This document shows, in pieces, positions 1-5,053 of a stretch of DNA of 5,641 nucleotides. The notes under the pieces are model-generated. The model saw nothing but the letters and a program-made list of their open reading frames with translations, was not told the DNA's origin and ran no database searches. Made by a program: the position numbers and the translations under genes. Source of the DNA: Sulfitobacter sp. (lineage in GTDB: Bacteria > Pseudomonadota > Alphaproteobacteria > Rhodobacterales > Rhodobacteraceae); the NCBI GenBank assembly GCA_024636395.1, contig JAGXHD010000120.1, positions 1-5,641 of the forward strand. Direction: 5' to 3'. The number at the start of each line of letters is the position of its first letter. Position 1 is the first letter of the stretch.

Positions 1-448
1 CCACCGTACCGCTGGCCACACCCATGGTCAGGCGACGGGTCTGGATGGCCTTGGTGAAGTCGATCTTGTAGGTAAGCATCTTACGGTCGGGCCGCACCAT
101 CCCGGTGAGCTTTACCTCACCGACGCCCAGCGCATAACCACGCCCCTGCCAGCCGCGCCAGCCAAGGTTAAAGCCGGTCAGCTGCCACAGCCCATCGAGG
201 CCGAGGCATCCTGGCATGATCGGGTTTCCGGGAAAATGGCAATCGAAAAACCACAGGTCAGGTGTAATGTCGAATTCAGCGATGATATGCCCCTTGCCGT
301 GGGCACCGCCATCGCCTGACACCTCGGTGATCCGGTCCATCATCAGCATCGGCGGGGCGGGCAACTGCGCGTTGCCTTCCCCGAAAAGCTCGCCGCGCGC
401 ACATTTGAGCAGGTCGTCTTTGTCAAAGCTGGTGGGATAGTCTGCCAT
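1..448 (-). CDS. fabA: 3-hydroxydecanoyl-[ACP] dehydratase/isomerase, 5' part (partial)
   Basis: The first 149 residues of FabA are visible; the gene continues beyond the left edge (E. coli FabA has 172 residues). FabA is a cytosolic homodimer of hot-dog fold that dehydrates 3-hydroxydecanoyl-ACP and isomerises trans-2- to cis-3-decenoyl-ACP, the entry to unsaturated fatty acids. The reading frame closely matches the family throughout: RGELFG (19-24), LPAPPMLMMDR (29-39), the active-site segment CHFPGNPIMPGCLGLD (70-85) with catalytic His71 and Asp85, and the LGVGEVKLTG strand (107-116). His/Asp spacing equals that of E. coli His70/Asp84. The start ATG at 448-446 has an AGGAGT ribosome site 7 bases upstream. 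The gene is divergent from irr. In Rhodobacteraceae fabA is commonly followed by fabB and fabI, which would lie outside this window (inference). Identity is very secure. Confidence 0.97.
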   Translation of the reverse strand, partial: MADYPTSFDKDDLLKCARGELFGEGNAQLPAPPMLMMDRITEVSGDGGAHGKGHIIAEFDITPDLWFFDCHFPGNPIMPGCLGLDGLWQLTGFNLGWRGWQGRGYALGVGEVKLTGMVRPDRKMLTYKIDFTKAIQTRRLTMGVASGTV

Positions 449-504
449 GGTCTGTACTCCTGCGTGCTGTTGTGTCGCGGGCCACCTAACACTGCGATCC
501 GCGC

Positions 505-523
505 GGCTGCAAGGGGTGCAGCC
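505..523. repeat. 7-bp inverted repeat in the fabA leader side
   Basis: GGCTGCA (505-511) and TGCAGCC (517-523) are perfect inverted repeats with a 5-base spacer. The element lies about 57 bases upstream of the fabA start. It could be an operator half-site pair or a small RNA hairpin in the fabA leader. A 7-bp GC-rich repeat can also arise by chance in DNA of this composition, so function is only suggested. Confidence 0.4.
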
Positions 524-609
524 CGCCCATACAGTCCACCCGCACCAAGCAGAGATTGCGGCTTTTTCGGCCTGGCTTCCCCCTGCGACACCGATCCCAG
601 CATTAGGAA

Positions 610-639
610 TTGAAAATCCCCCCCATCCACCCCTATATT
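610..639 (+). promoter_or_regulatory. Putative sigma-70-type promoter of irr
   Basis: TTGAAA (610-615) and TATATT (634-639) are separated by 18 bases; reading the -10 as CTATAT (633-638) gives 17. Both hexamers are close to the housekeeping consensus and stand out against a C-rich spacer. A transcript would start near 646, leaving a leader of about 20 bases that contains the GAGG ribosome site before the irr ATG. The promoter presumably drives irr together with the overlapping dioxygenase gene. Confidence 0.6.
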
Positions 640-655
640 AGGAGGAACTCGAAAA

Positions 656-659
656 GAGG
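656..659 (+). promoter_or_regulatory. Ribosome binding site of irr
   Basis: GAGG lies 6 bases before the ATG at 666. A stronger-looking GGAGG at 641-645 is 20 bases from the ATG, too far to serve it. No in-frame start lies between the upstream stop TAG (639-641) and 666, so 666 is the only upstream-most start. Confidence 0.6.
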
Positions 660-665
660 CCGATC

Positions 666-1085
666 ATGTCTGAGACACAGCACGATACAGGAACCAAATG
701 GCTCGCTACAGCGGGACTGCGCCCGACGCGGCAGAGACTCACCCTCGCCGCTCTTCTGGTAGGCGACGGTCAGCACCGCCATGTGACCGCAGAAAGCCTC
801 TTTGAAGCGGCCAAGGACGGCGCCGACAGTGTCTCGCTGGCGACCGTGTACAACACCCTGCGCGCATTTTGCGACGCGGGTTTGTTGCAGGAGGTCACTG
901 TGGATGGCTCGCGCAGCTATTTCGACACCAATACCCGAGATCATCCACATTTCTTCTGGGAGGACGAAGCACGGTTGTCCGATGCGCCATCCGACCAGCT
1001 CGTGATCGCGCAACTACCCGACGCCCCCGAGGGCGCCGAGATCGCGTCCGTCGACGTAGTGATCCGTCTGCGCAAGAAAGCGTAG
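666..1085 (+). CDS. irr: Fur-family iron response regulator Irr
   Basis: A 139-residue cytosolic DNA-binding protein of the Fur superfamily. Irr proteins of alphaproteobacteria sense iron through haem and control haem synthesis, iron storage and uptake genes. Visible are the N-terminal winged helix with LRPTRQRL (18-25), HVTAESLF (39-46) and the recognition helix SLATVYNTLRAF (57-68), then the short dimerisation part with the HPHFFWED segment (93-100). HxH followed by FF is the mark of Irr rather than Fur, Zur or PerR. The CxxC zinc pairs of Fur are absent; the only cysteine is Cys69. The N-terminal Cys-Pro haem motif of Bradyrhizobium Irr is also absent, as in several Irr proteins outside Bradyrhizobium. 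Position divergent to fabA is common in Rhodobacteraceae and supports the name. The stop TAG shares its last base with the start of the next gene. Confidence 0.9.
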   Translation: MSETQHDTGTKWLATAGLRPTRQRLTLAALLVGDGQHRHVTAESLFEAAKDGADSVSLATVYNTLRAFCDAGLLQEVTVDGSRSYFDTNTRDHPHFFWEDEARLSDAPSDQLVIAQLPDAPEGAEIASVDVVIRLRKKA

Positions 1086-1882
1086 TGCCCCACCCCCTGC
1101 TGCAACAATCCGACATTGACGCTTATCAGCGCGACGGTGTCGTGATCATCCGCGACCTCTTCAAGGACCACGTAGAAACCCTGCGCGCAGGTATCACGCG
1201 CAACATGAACGCGCCCGGCCCCTATGCCTCCAACAACGACAAGGCGGGCGAGACGGGCCGGTTCTTCGATGATTACTGCAATTGGCAGCGCATCCCAGAA
1301 TTCGAGGAAGTCATCACAACTTCCGCCGCGGCTGAAGTGGCAGCTGATCTCATGGGGAGCGACACGGTGCAGTTGTTCCACGATCATGTGCTCGTGAAAG
1401 AGCCCGGCACTTCGATGTCCACGCCTTGGCACCAAGACGGTCCCTATTATTTCGTCGAAGGGCACCAAAACGTGAGCTTCTGGTCCCCGCTTGATCCGGT
1501 GACAGATGCTTCGCTGCGCTGTGTCGCGGGATCGCACCTTTGGGAAAAGCCGGTCCTGCCGACAAGATGGGCGAAGAACGAGCCATTCTTCGATCCCGCG
1601 CCCTACATGCCCGTGCCCGATCCGGACGCCGAAGAAATGGACATCCGCGAATGGCCCATGCAACCCGGTGATGCGGTGGCGTTCAACTACGGCATCCTGC
1701 ACGGCGCGCGCGGCAACACCAGCACGGCGCGCCGCCGCGCGTTCTCTCTGCGCCTTCTGGGCGACGATGCGCGCTATACCCAGCGGCCGGGGCCCACATC
1801 GCCACCGTTTCCCGGCCACGGCATGGCGCAGGGAGAGCGGTTGCGTGCCGACTGGTTCCCGACGATCTTCACCCGCCCATAG
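1085..1882 (+). CDS. Phytanoyl-CoA dioxygenase (PhyH) family Fe(II)/2-oxoglutarate oxygenase
   Basis: A 265-residue cytosolic non-haem iron oxygenase. Members hydroxylate a substrate using O2 and 2-oxoglutarate, releasing succinate and CO2; substrates range from acyl-CoAs to small osmolytes and secondary metabolites, so the reaction cannot be named here. The N-terminus IDAYQRDGVVIIRDLF (11-26) is typical of the family. The double-stranded beta-helix carries the iron ligands His116 and Asp118 (WHQDGPYY, 115-122) and distal His206 (GILHGARGN, 203-211). The arginine cluster 216-218, ten residues on, is placed to bind 2-oxoglutarate. All three iron ligands are intact. The start is GTG at 1085, overlapping the irr stop as TAGTG; no other start lies nearby, the next Met being residue 41. 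The ribosome site is weak, so translation is probably coupled to irr. A perfect hairpin terminator follows directly. Confidence 0.88.
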   Translation: MPHPLLQQSDIDAYQRDGVVIIRDLFKDHVETLRAGITRNMNAPGPYASNNDKAGETGRFFDDYCNWQRIPEFEEVITTSAAAEVAADLMGSDTVQLFHDHVLVKEPGTSMSTPWHQDGPYYFVEGHQNVSFWSPLDPVTDASLRCVAGSHLWEKPVLPTRWAKNEPFFDPAPYMPVPDPDAEEMDIREWPMQPGDAVAFNYGILHGARGNTSTARRRAFSLRLLGDDARYTQRPGPTSPPFPGHGMAQGERLRADWFPTIFTRP

Positions 1883-1883
1883 A

Positions 1884-1914
1884 AAACGCCGCCTGCGTTC
1901 AACAGGCGGCGTTT
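1884..1914. terminator. Bidirectional intrinsic terminator
   Basis: AAACGCCGCCTG (1884-1895) and CAGGCGGCGTTT (1903-1914) form a perfect 12-bp stem with a 7-base loop, starting 2 bases after the dioxygenase stop codon. The A/T ends of the stem give short T runs on both strands (TTT on plus, TTTT on minus), so it can end transcription of both the irr-dioxygenase unit and the converging FKBP gene, whose stop codon is 28 bases away. Confidence 0.88.
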
Positions 1915-1942
1915 GATCGTGCAGTCAAATTTGGCGCTTTGC

Positions 1943-2377
1943 TCAGGCGGCTTCGATTTTCACCAGTTCGATGTCGAACTGCAGATCCTTACCCGCCAGC
2001 GGGTGGTTCGCGTCGAGCGTCACAGTCGCCTCGTCCAGATCGACGACTGTTACAGGCATCGCCTGCCCGTCCGGTGTCTGCATCTGCAACTGGATACCCA
2101 CTTCGAGCGGGATCTCGTCCGGGATGCCCTCGCGTGGCACGGACTGGCGCATTTCGGGGTTGGCCTGACCGTAAGCGTTGTCCGCGTCGATCTTGACCAC
2201 TTTCTTGTCTCCGACCTTCATGCCGGGGATCGCCGTGTCGAGGCCGGGGATGATCTGGCCCGATCCTACTTCAAACTGCAAAGGGTCGCGGCCCTCGGAG
2301 CTGTCGAACGTGGTGCCATCCAGCAATGTGCCAGTATAGTGCAAATGTACGGTGTCGCCTGACTTAACTTCAGCCAT
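1943..2377 (-). CDS. FKBP-type peptidyl-prolyl cis-trans isomerase (SlyD-like)
   Basis: A 144-residue cytosolic foldase that isomerises Xaa-Pro bonds and acts as a chaperone. The FKBP fold is split around an insert-in-flap domain as in SlyD/SlpA. First half: VHLHYTGTLLDGTTFDSS (10-27) with active-site Tyr14, Phe25 and Asp26, then VGSGQIIPGLDTAIPGMKVGDKK (37-59, given here in part by its ends) and AYG (68-70). The insert covers roughly 71-125 and includes MRQSVPREGIP (76-86). NHPLAGKDLQFDIEL (124-138) closes the domain. The protein ends at KIEAA, so the His/Cys-rich nickel-binding tail of E. coli SlyD is absent. There is no signal peptide. The start ATG (2377-2375) is chosen because GGAGA lies 6 bases upstream and family homology begins there; the frame stays open 25 codons further up without similarity. 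It is a single-gene unit converging on the dioxygenase. Confidence 0.93.
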   Translation of the reverse strand: MAEVKSGDTVHLHYTGTLLDGTTFDSSEGRDPLQFEVGSGQIIPGLDTAIPGMKVGDKKVVKIDADNAYGQANPEMRQSVPREGIPDEIPLEVGIQLQMQTPDGQAMPVTVVDLDEATVTLDANHPLAGKDLQFDIELVKIEAA

Positions 2378-2383
2378 GATGTA

Positions 2384-2388
2384 TCTCC
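2384..2388 (-). promoter_or_regulatory. Ribosome binding site fixing the FKBP start
   Basis: GGAGA on the minus strand, 6 bases before the ATG at 2377-2375. It decides against the upstream in-frame ATG at 2452-2450, which would add 25 residues not found in the family. Confidence 0.7.
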
Positions 2389-2548
2389 AATATGTTATGG
2401 TAATGGGGTCGGGAGGCCGCGTATCTGCGCAGGTGCTCCAAAAGATGGCCATACCCTTTCAAGACCTGCACCAAACCGCAACCCCCATTTCACCCTTTTC
2501 CGTGGCCCTGCCCCATGCCACTGTGCGGCATAACATCCCAATGTCGGC

Positions 2549-2552
2549 GGAG
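2549..2552 (+). promoter_or_regulatory. Ribosome binding site fixing the dehalogenase start
   Basis: GGAG 6 bases before the ATG at 2559. The alternative in-frame ATG at 2541 has no purine-rich sequence in front of it and would add six residues not typical of the family. Confidence 0.6.
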
Positions 2553-2558
2553 CCTGCC

Positions 2559-3245
2559 ATGCCCATCACCACCTGCATCTTCGACGCCTATGGCACGCTT
2601 TTCGATGTGGCCGCTGCCGCGCGAAGTGCTGCGTCAGAGCCTGATTTCAGCGCGATCAAGGACGACTGGCCGCAGCTGGCCGAGCACTGGCGCCTCAAGC
2701 AGCTGCAATACAGCTGGCTGCGCGCCATCACGGGCGCACACTGCGATTTCTGGCAGGTAACGCAAGAAGGTCTAGACTGGGCGCTGGAGAAAACCGGCCA
2801 CCAGACGGACAGCGCCCTGCGCGAGCGGCTCTTGCAACTCTATTGGGAGCTGGGCGCCTACCCCGAGGTTCCCGCGATGCTGCACGCGCTCAAGGCGGCG
2901 GGACTGAACACGGCGATCCTGTCCAACGGCTCGCCCGCCATGCTGCGCGGCGCGGTCGACAGCGCGGACATCGCAGGTGTACTTGATGCGCTCCTGTCGG
3001 TCGAGAGTGTGGGCATCTTCAAACCCGATGCCCGGATCTACGATCTGGTCGGCGCCGAATTCGGCTGCGCCAAGGACGAGGTTCTCTTCGTCTCCTCAAA
3101 TGGCTGGGATGCCGCAGCGGCAACGGGCTACGGCTTCACCACCGCCTGGGTCAACCGCGCGGGCGATCCAGTGGACAGACTGCCGTGGACGCCCGCACAC
3201 ACACTGCATAATCTCACGGGCATTCCAGAACTGGCGGGCATCTGA
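2559..3245 (+). CDS. Haloacid dehalogenase, type II ((S)-2-haloacid dehalogenase family)
   Basis: A 228-residue cytosolic HAD-superfamily enzyme; the family (220-235 residues) hydrolyses (S)-2-haloalkanoic acids such as 2-chloropropionate to (R)-2-hydroxy acids through an aspartyl ester. The catalytic set known from L-DEX of Pseudomonas sp. YL is present at matching spacing: nucleophile Asp9 and Thr13 in FDAYGTLFD (8-16), Arg45 in WRLKQLQYSWLR (44-55), Ser122-Asn123 in ILSNGSP (120-126), Lys155 and Tyr161 in FKPDARIY (154-161), and Ser179, Asn181, Trp183 and Asp184 in VSSNGWD (178-184). The full set favours true dehalogenase over a general HAD phosphatase, which lacks the Arg45 and SSNxWD features. 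The residue after Arg45 is Leu rather than Gln as in L-DEX. It is the first gene of a compact unit; its TGA overlaps the next ATG as TGATG. Confidence 0.92.
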   Translation: MPITTCIFDAYGTLFDVAAAARSAASEPDFSAIKDDWPQLAEHWRLKQLQYSWLRAITGAHCDFWQVTQEGLDWALEKTGHQTDSALRERLLQLYWELGAYPEVPAMLHALKAAGLNTAILSNGSPAMLRGAVDSADIAGVLDALLSVESVGIFKPDARIYDLVGAEFGCAKDEVLFVSSNGWDAAAATGYGFTTAWVNRAGDPVDRLPWTPAHTLHNLTGIPELAGI

Positions 3246-4069
3246 TGGCACATTTCACCACATCCGACGGGCTGAACCTTTACTATAGCGACGAGGGCAC
3301 AGGCCTCCCCATTCTGTGCCTCGCGGGTCTCACCCGCACCACCGCCGATTTCGACTATGTCACCCCCCATTTAGTGGGGTGCCGCTTGATCAAGCTCGAT
3401 TATCGCGGACGCGGCAGATCCGATTTCGATCCGGAATGGAAGAACTACGCCCTGCCAATCGAATGCCGCGACGTGATCGAACTGCTCGATCATCTCAAGC
3501 TTGATAAGGTCGCCATTCTTGGCACGTCGCGCGGCGGGCTCAACGCGATGGGCCTTGCGCGGGGTGCCAAACAGCGCCTGCTTGGCGTAGCGCTCAATGA
3601 TGTAGGCCCGGTGATCGACCCCAAGGGGATCGAATTCATCAAAGATTATATCGGCCGCAGCCCTGCCGCCAAGACCCACGAGGAGGCCGCTGCCGCCATG
3701 GCGCGCGCCTTCCCTGAGTTTGCAAATATGCCTGAGGGCCGCTGGCTCGCGGAGGCGCGCAAGCATTACACCCAAGATGCAGACGGCCTGCACATCACCT
3801 ACGACAAGCATCTGCGCGATGCCGTGCTGGCAGCGGGCGAGCAGATGATGCCCGATCTGTGGCCTTTCTTCGACGCGATGGGGGGGCTGCCACTGGCGCT
3901 GATCTGGGGTCTCAACTCCAATTTGCTCTCTGCGGAAACGGTCGCGGAGATGCAAAAGCGCCGCCCTGACATGATCCTTGCCCGTGTGCCGGACCGTGGT
4001 CATATTCCGTTTCTGGACGAGGACGAGGCCGTAGCGGGCCTGCACCAATGGCACGGAGCAATGCAATGA
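3245..4069 (+). CDS. Alpha/beta hydrolase fold protein, catalytic acid apparently Asn
   Basis: A 274-residue protein of the alpha/beta hydrolase superfamily, without signal peptide, so cytosolic. Visible are DGLNLYYSDEG (8-18), the LCLAGLTRTTADF (24-36) oxyanion region, LDYRGRGRSD (51-60), nucleophile elbow GTSRGG (93-98) with Ser95, LNDVGPVID (117-125) after strand 6, and catalytic His253 in PDRGHIPFLDE (249-259). After strand 7, where relatives as I recall them read NSDLLS, this protein reads NSNLLS (224-229): Asn226, codon AAT at 3920-3922, sits where the catalytic Asp is expected. The substrate cannot be predicted; esters, lactones or C-C bonds are all possible. It overlaps the dehalogenase by one base and the dehydratase by four, so translation is probably coupled. 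The ribosome site is weak (GGCGGG near 3233-3238). Confidence 0.88.
   Translation: MAHFTTSDGLNLYYSDEGTGLPILCLAGLTRTTADFDYVTPHLVGCRLIKLDYRGRGRSDFDPEWKNYALPIECRDVIELLDHLKLDKVAILGTSRGGLNAMGLARGAKQRLLGVALNDVGPVIDPKGIEFIKDYIGRSPAAKTHEEAAAAMARAFPEFANMPEGRWLAEARKHYTQDADGLHITYDKHLRDAVLAAGEQMMPDLWPFFDAMGGLPLALIWGLNSNLLSAETVAEMQKRRPDMILARVPDRGHIPFLDEDEAVAGLHQWHGAMQ
4055..4058 (+). promoter_or_regulatory. Ribosome binding site fixing the dehydratase start
   Basis: GGAG inside the end of the hydrolase gene, 7 bases before the ATG at 4066. It supports the ATGA overlap start over the in-frame ATG at 4048, which would add six non-conserved residues and lie upstream of this site. Confidence 0.7.
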
Positions 4070-5034
4070 ACATCGAAATGATCCGCGCCGCAGCGGCGCG
4101 CCTGTCGGGCCACGCGGTGCGCACGCCCTTGCTCAATTCATCCTTTCTCGACAAGATCGCGGGCCGCCACGTCTGGATCAAGCCGGAGTGCCTGCAACAC
4201 ACGGGCAGCTTCAAGTTTCGCGGCGGCTACAGCGCGCTCTCGGCGCTTGATCCTGAAACACGCGCCAAGGGTGTCATCGCCTTTTCCTCCGGCAATCATG
4301 CGCAAGGCGTGGCGCTGGCGGCGACGATGCACGGCACATCCGCGGTGATCGTCATGCCCTCTGACGCGCCGCAGCTCAAAATCGAAAACACCCGCGCCTA
4401 CGGTGCCGAAGTCGTCCTGTATGACCGCGCGACGGAGTCCCGCGACGAGATCGGTGCGCGCCTGAGCGAGACGCGGGGGCTCACACTGGTCAAACCCTTC
4501 GACGAGCCACAAGTGATCGCGGGGCAAGGCACCTGCGGTCTGGAGATCGCCGAGGATGCGCGCGCGCACGGGATCAAAGAGGCCACCGTGATCGTCTGTT
4601 GCGGGGGCGGCGGGCTCACCTCCGGGATCGCTCTGGCGTTGGAGGCGGATGCCCCCGGCCTGCGCGTCCGGCCGGCTGAGCCTGCGGGCTTTGACGATGT
4701 GGCCCGCTCGCTGCGCTCCGGTAAAATAGAATCCAACCCGGCGAAAACCGGCAGCATCTGCGATGCCATCATCACCGAACGCCCCGGCGATCTCACCTGG
4801 CCCATTCTCAAGCGTCTGTGCGGCCCCGCCCTTGTGGTTAGCGACGATGAAGCCCTCGACGCAATGGCTCAGGCCTTCCTACGCCTCAAACTGGTTTCGG
4901 AGCCAGGCGGCGCTGCTGCCCTTGCCGCAGCTCTCTACCACAGCGACGAGAACGAGGGTGACGATGTCATCGTCACCGTTTCTGGCGGCAACGTCGATCC
5001 CACCATGTTCGTCCGCGCGCTCGAGCGCCTGTAA
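4066..5034 (+). CDS. PLP-dependent serine/threonine dehydratase (serine racemase type)
   Basis: A 322-residue cytosolic fold-type II PLP enzyme, expected to deaminate a beta-hydroxy amino acid to a 2-oxo acid plus ammonia. Lys50 in GSFKFRGG (47-54) forms the Schiff base; SSGNHAQG (74-81) binds the cofactor; CGGGGLTSG (179-187) is the phosphate loop; Ser306 in SGGN (306-309) contacts the pyridine nitrogen. There is no C-terminal ACT domain, so it is not the isoleucine-regulated IlvA type. Ser75 aligns with the re-face Ser84 of human serine racemase, where IlvA-type enzymes have Ala, and Glu205 and Asp211 match that enzyme's divalent-metal site. Serine racemase, threo-3-hydroxyaspartate dehydratase and L-serine/threonine dehydratase are all possible. 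Its ATG overlaps the previous TGA by four bases, and pcaD follows 19 bases after its TAA. Confidence 0.9.
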   Translation: MNIEMIRAAAARLSGHAVRTPLLNSSFLDKIAGRHVWIKPECLQHTGSFKFRGGYSALSALDPETRAKGVIAFSSGNHAQGVALAATMHGTSAVIVMPSDAPQLKIENTRAYGAEVVLYDRATESRDEIGARLSETRGLTLVKPFDEPQVIAGQGTCGLEIAEDARAHGIKEATVIVCCGGGGLTSGIALALEADAPGLRVRPAEPAGFDDVARSLRSGKIESNPAKTGSICDAIITERPGDLTWPILKRLCGPALVVSDDEALDAMAQAFLRLKLVSEPGGAAALAAALYHSDENEGDDVIVTVSGGNVDPTMFVRALERL

Positions 5035-5040
5035 CCTTCA

Positions 5041-5047
5041 AAGGAGA
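5041..5047 (+). promoter_or_regulatory. Strong ribosome binding site of pcaD
   Basis: AAGGAGA ends 6 bases before the ATG at 5054. It is the best Shine-Dalgarno match in the window and contrasts with the weak, coupled starts of the upstream hydrolase gene. Confidence 0.75.
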
Positions 5048-5053
5048 TACCTG

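Larger units (their letters stand above)
449..665. other. fabA/irr divergent intergenic control region
   Basis: These 217 bases separate two divergent genes and hold no credible coding region; the open frames crossing it are unlike any family I know. Visible contents are the fabA ribosome site (456-461, minus strand), a GGCTGCA/TGCAGCC inverted repeat (505-523), a sigma-70-like promoter for irr (610-639), two copies of ATTAGGA (602-608 and 637-643) around that promoter, and the irr ribosome site (656-659). I could not pick out a convincing promoter for fabA. Confidence 0.8.
2378..2558. other. Intergenic region between divergent FKBP and dehalogenase genes
   Basis: These 181 bases are visibly less GC-rich than the flanking genes and contain no recognisable gene. 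Both divergent promoters must lie here, but I see no hexamer pair with convincing spacing on either strand. The two ribosome sites at its ends (2384-2388 minus, 2549-2552 plus) are the only supported signals. Confidence 0.6.

Noticed and set aside
343..641. Small frames in the fabA/irr intergenic region (minus 343-630, plus 447-641)
   Set aside because: Both cover promoter-like or fabA coding DNA, have no ribosome site and give low-complexity Pro/Ala/Arg-rich translations.
641..645. GGAGG as the irr ribosome site
   Set aside because: It is 20 bases from the ATG at 666 and no in-frame start codon lies closer; GAGG at 656-659 is better placed.
869..1084. Possible N-terminal extension of the dioxygenase back into irr (open frame from an ATG at 869)
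   Set aside because: This stretch overlaps the well-supported irr gene in another frame, and the extra residues are Arg-rich and unlike the family. The GTG at 1085 lies exactly where homology begins.
941..1819. Long open frame of 292 codons on the minus strand opposite the dioxygenase
   Set aside because: It is a GC-rich antisense shadow: the plus-strand protein has a complete set of catalytic residues, while the minus translation resembles no family and has no ribosome site.
1913..2362. 149-codon plus-strand frame over the FKBP gene
   Set aside because: Antisense shadow of the conserved FKBP/SlyD coding sequence, with no family resemblance.
2444..2451. ATGGCCAT palindrome in the FKBP/dehalogenase intergenic region as an operator
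   Set aside because: An isolated 8-bp palindrome with no second copy is expected by chance and has no clear relation to a promoter.
2352..2540. Extension of the dehalogenase from an ATG at 2352, overlapping the FKBP start
   Set aside because: The family nucleophile Asp is normally within about 10 residues of the N-terminus; the extension would put it at 78, and a ribosome site fits the ATG at 2559.
3371..4066. 231-codon minus-strand frame opposite the alpha/beta hydrolase
   Set aside because: Shadow of a gene with recognisable hydrolase motifs; the translation lacks any recognisable domain.
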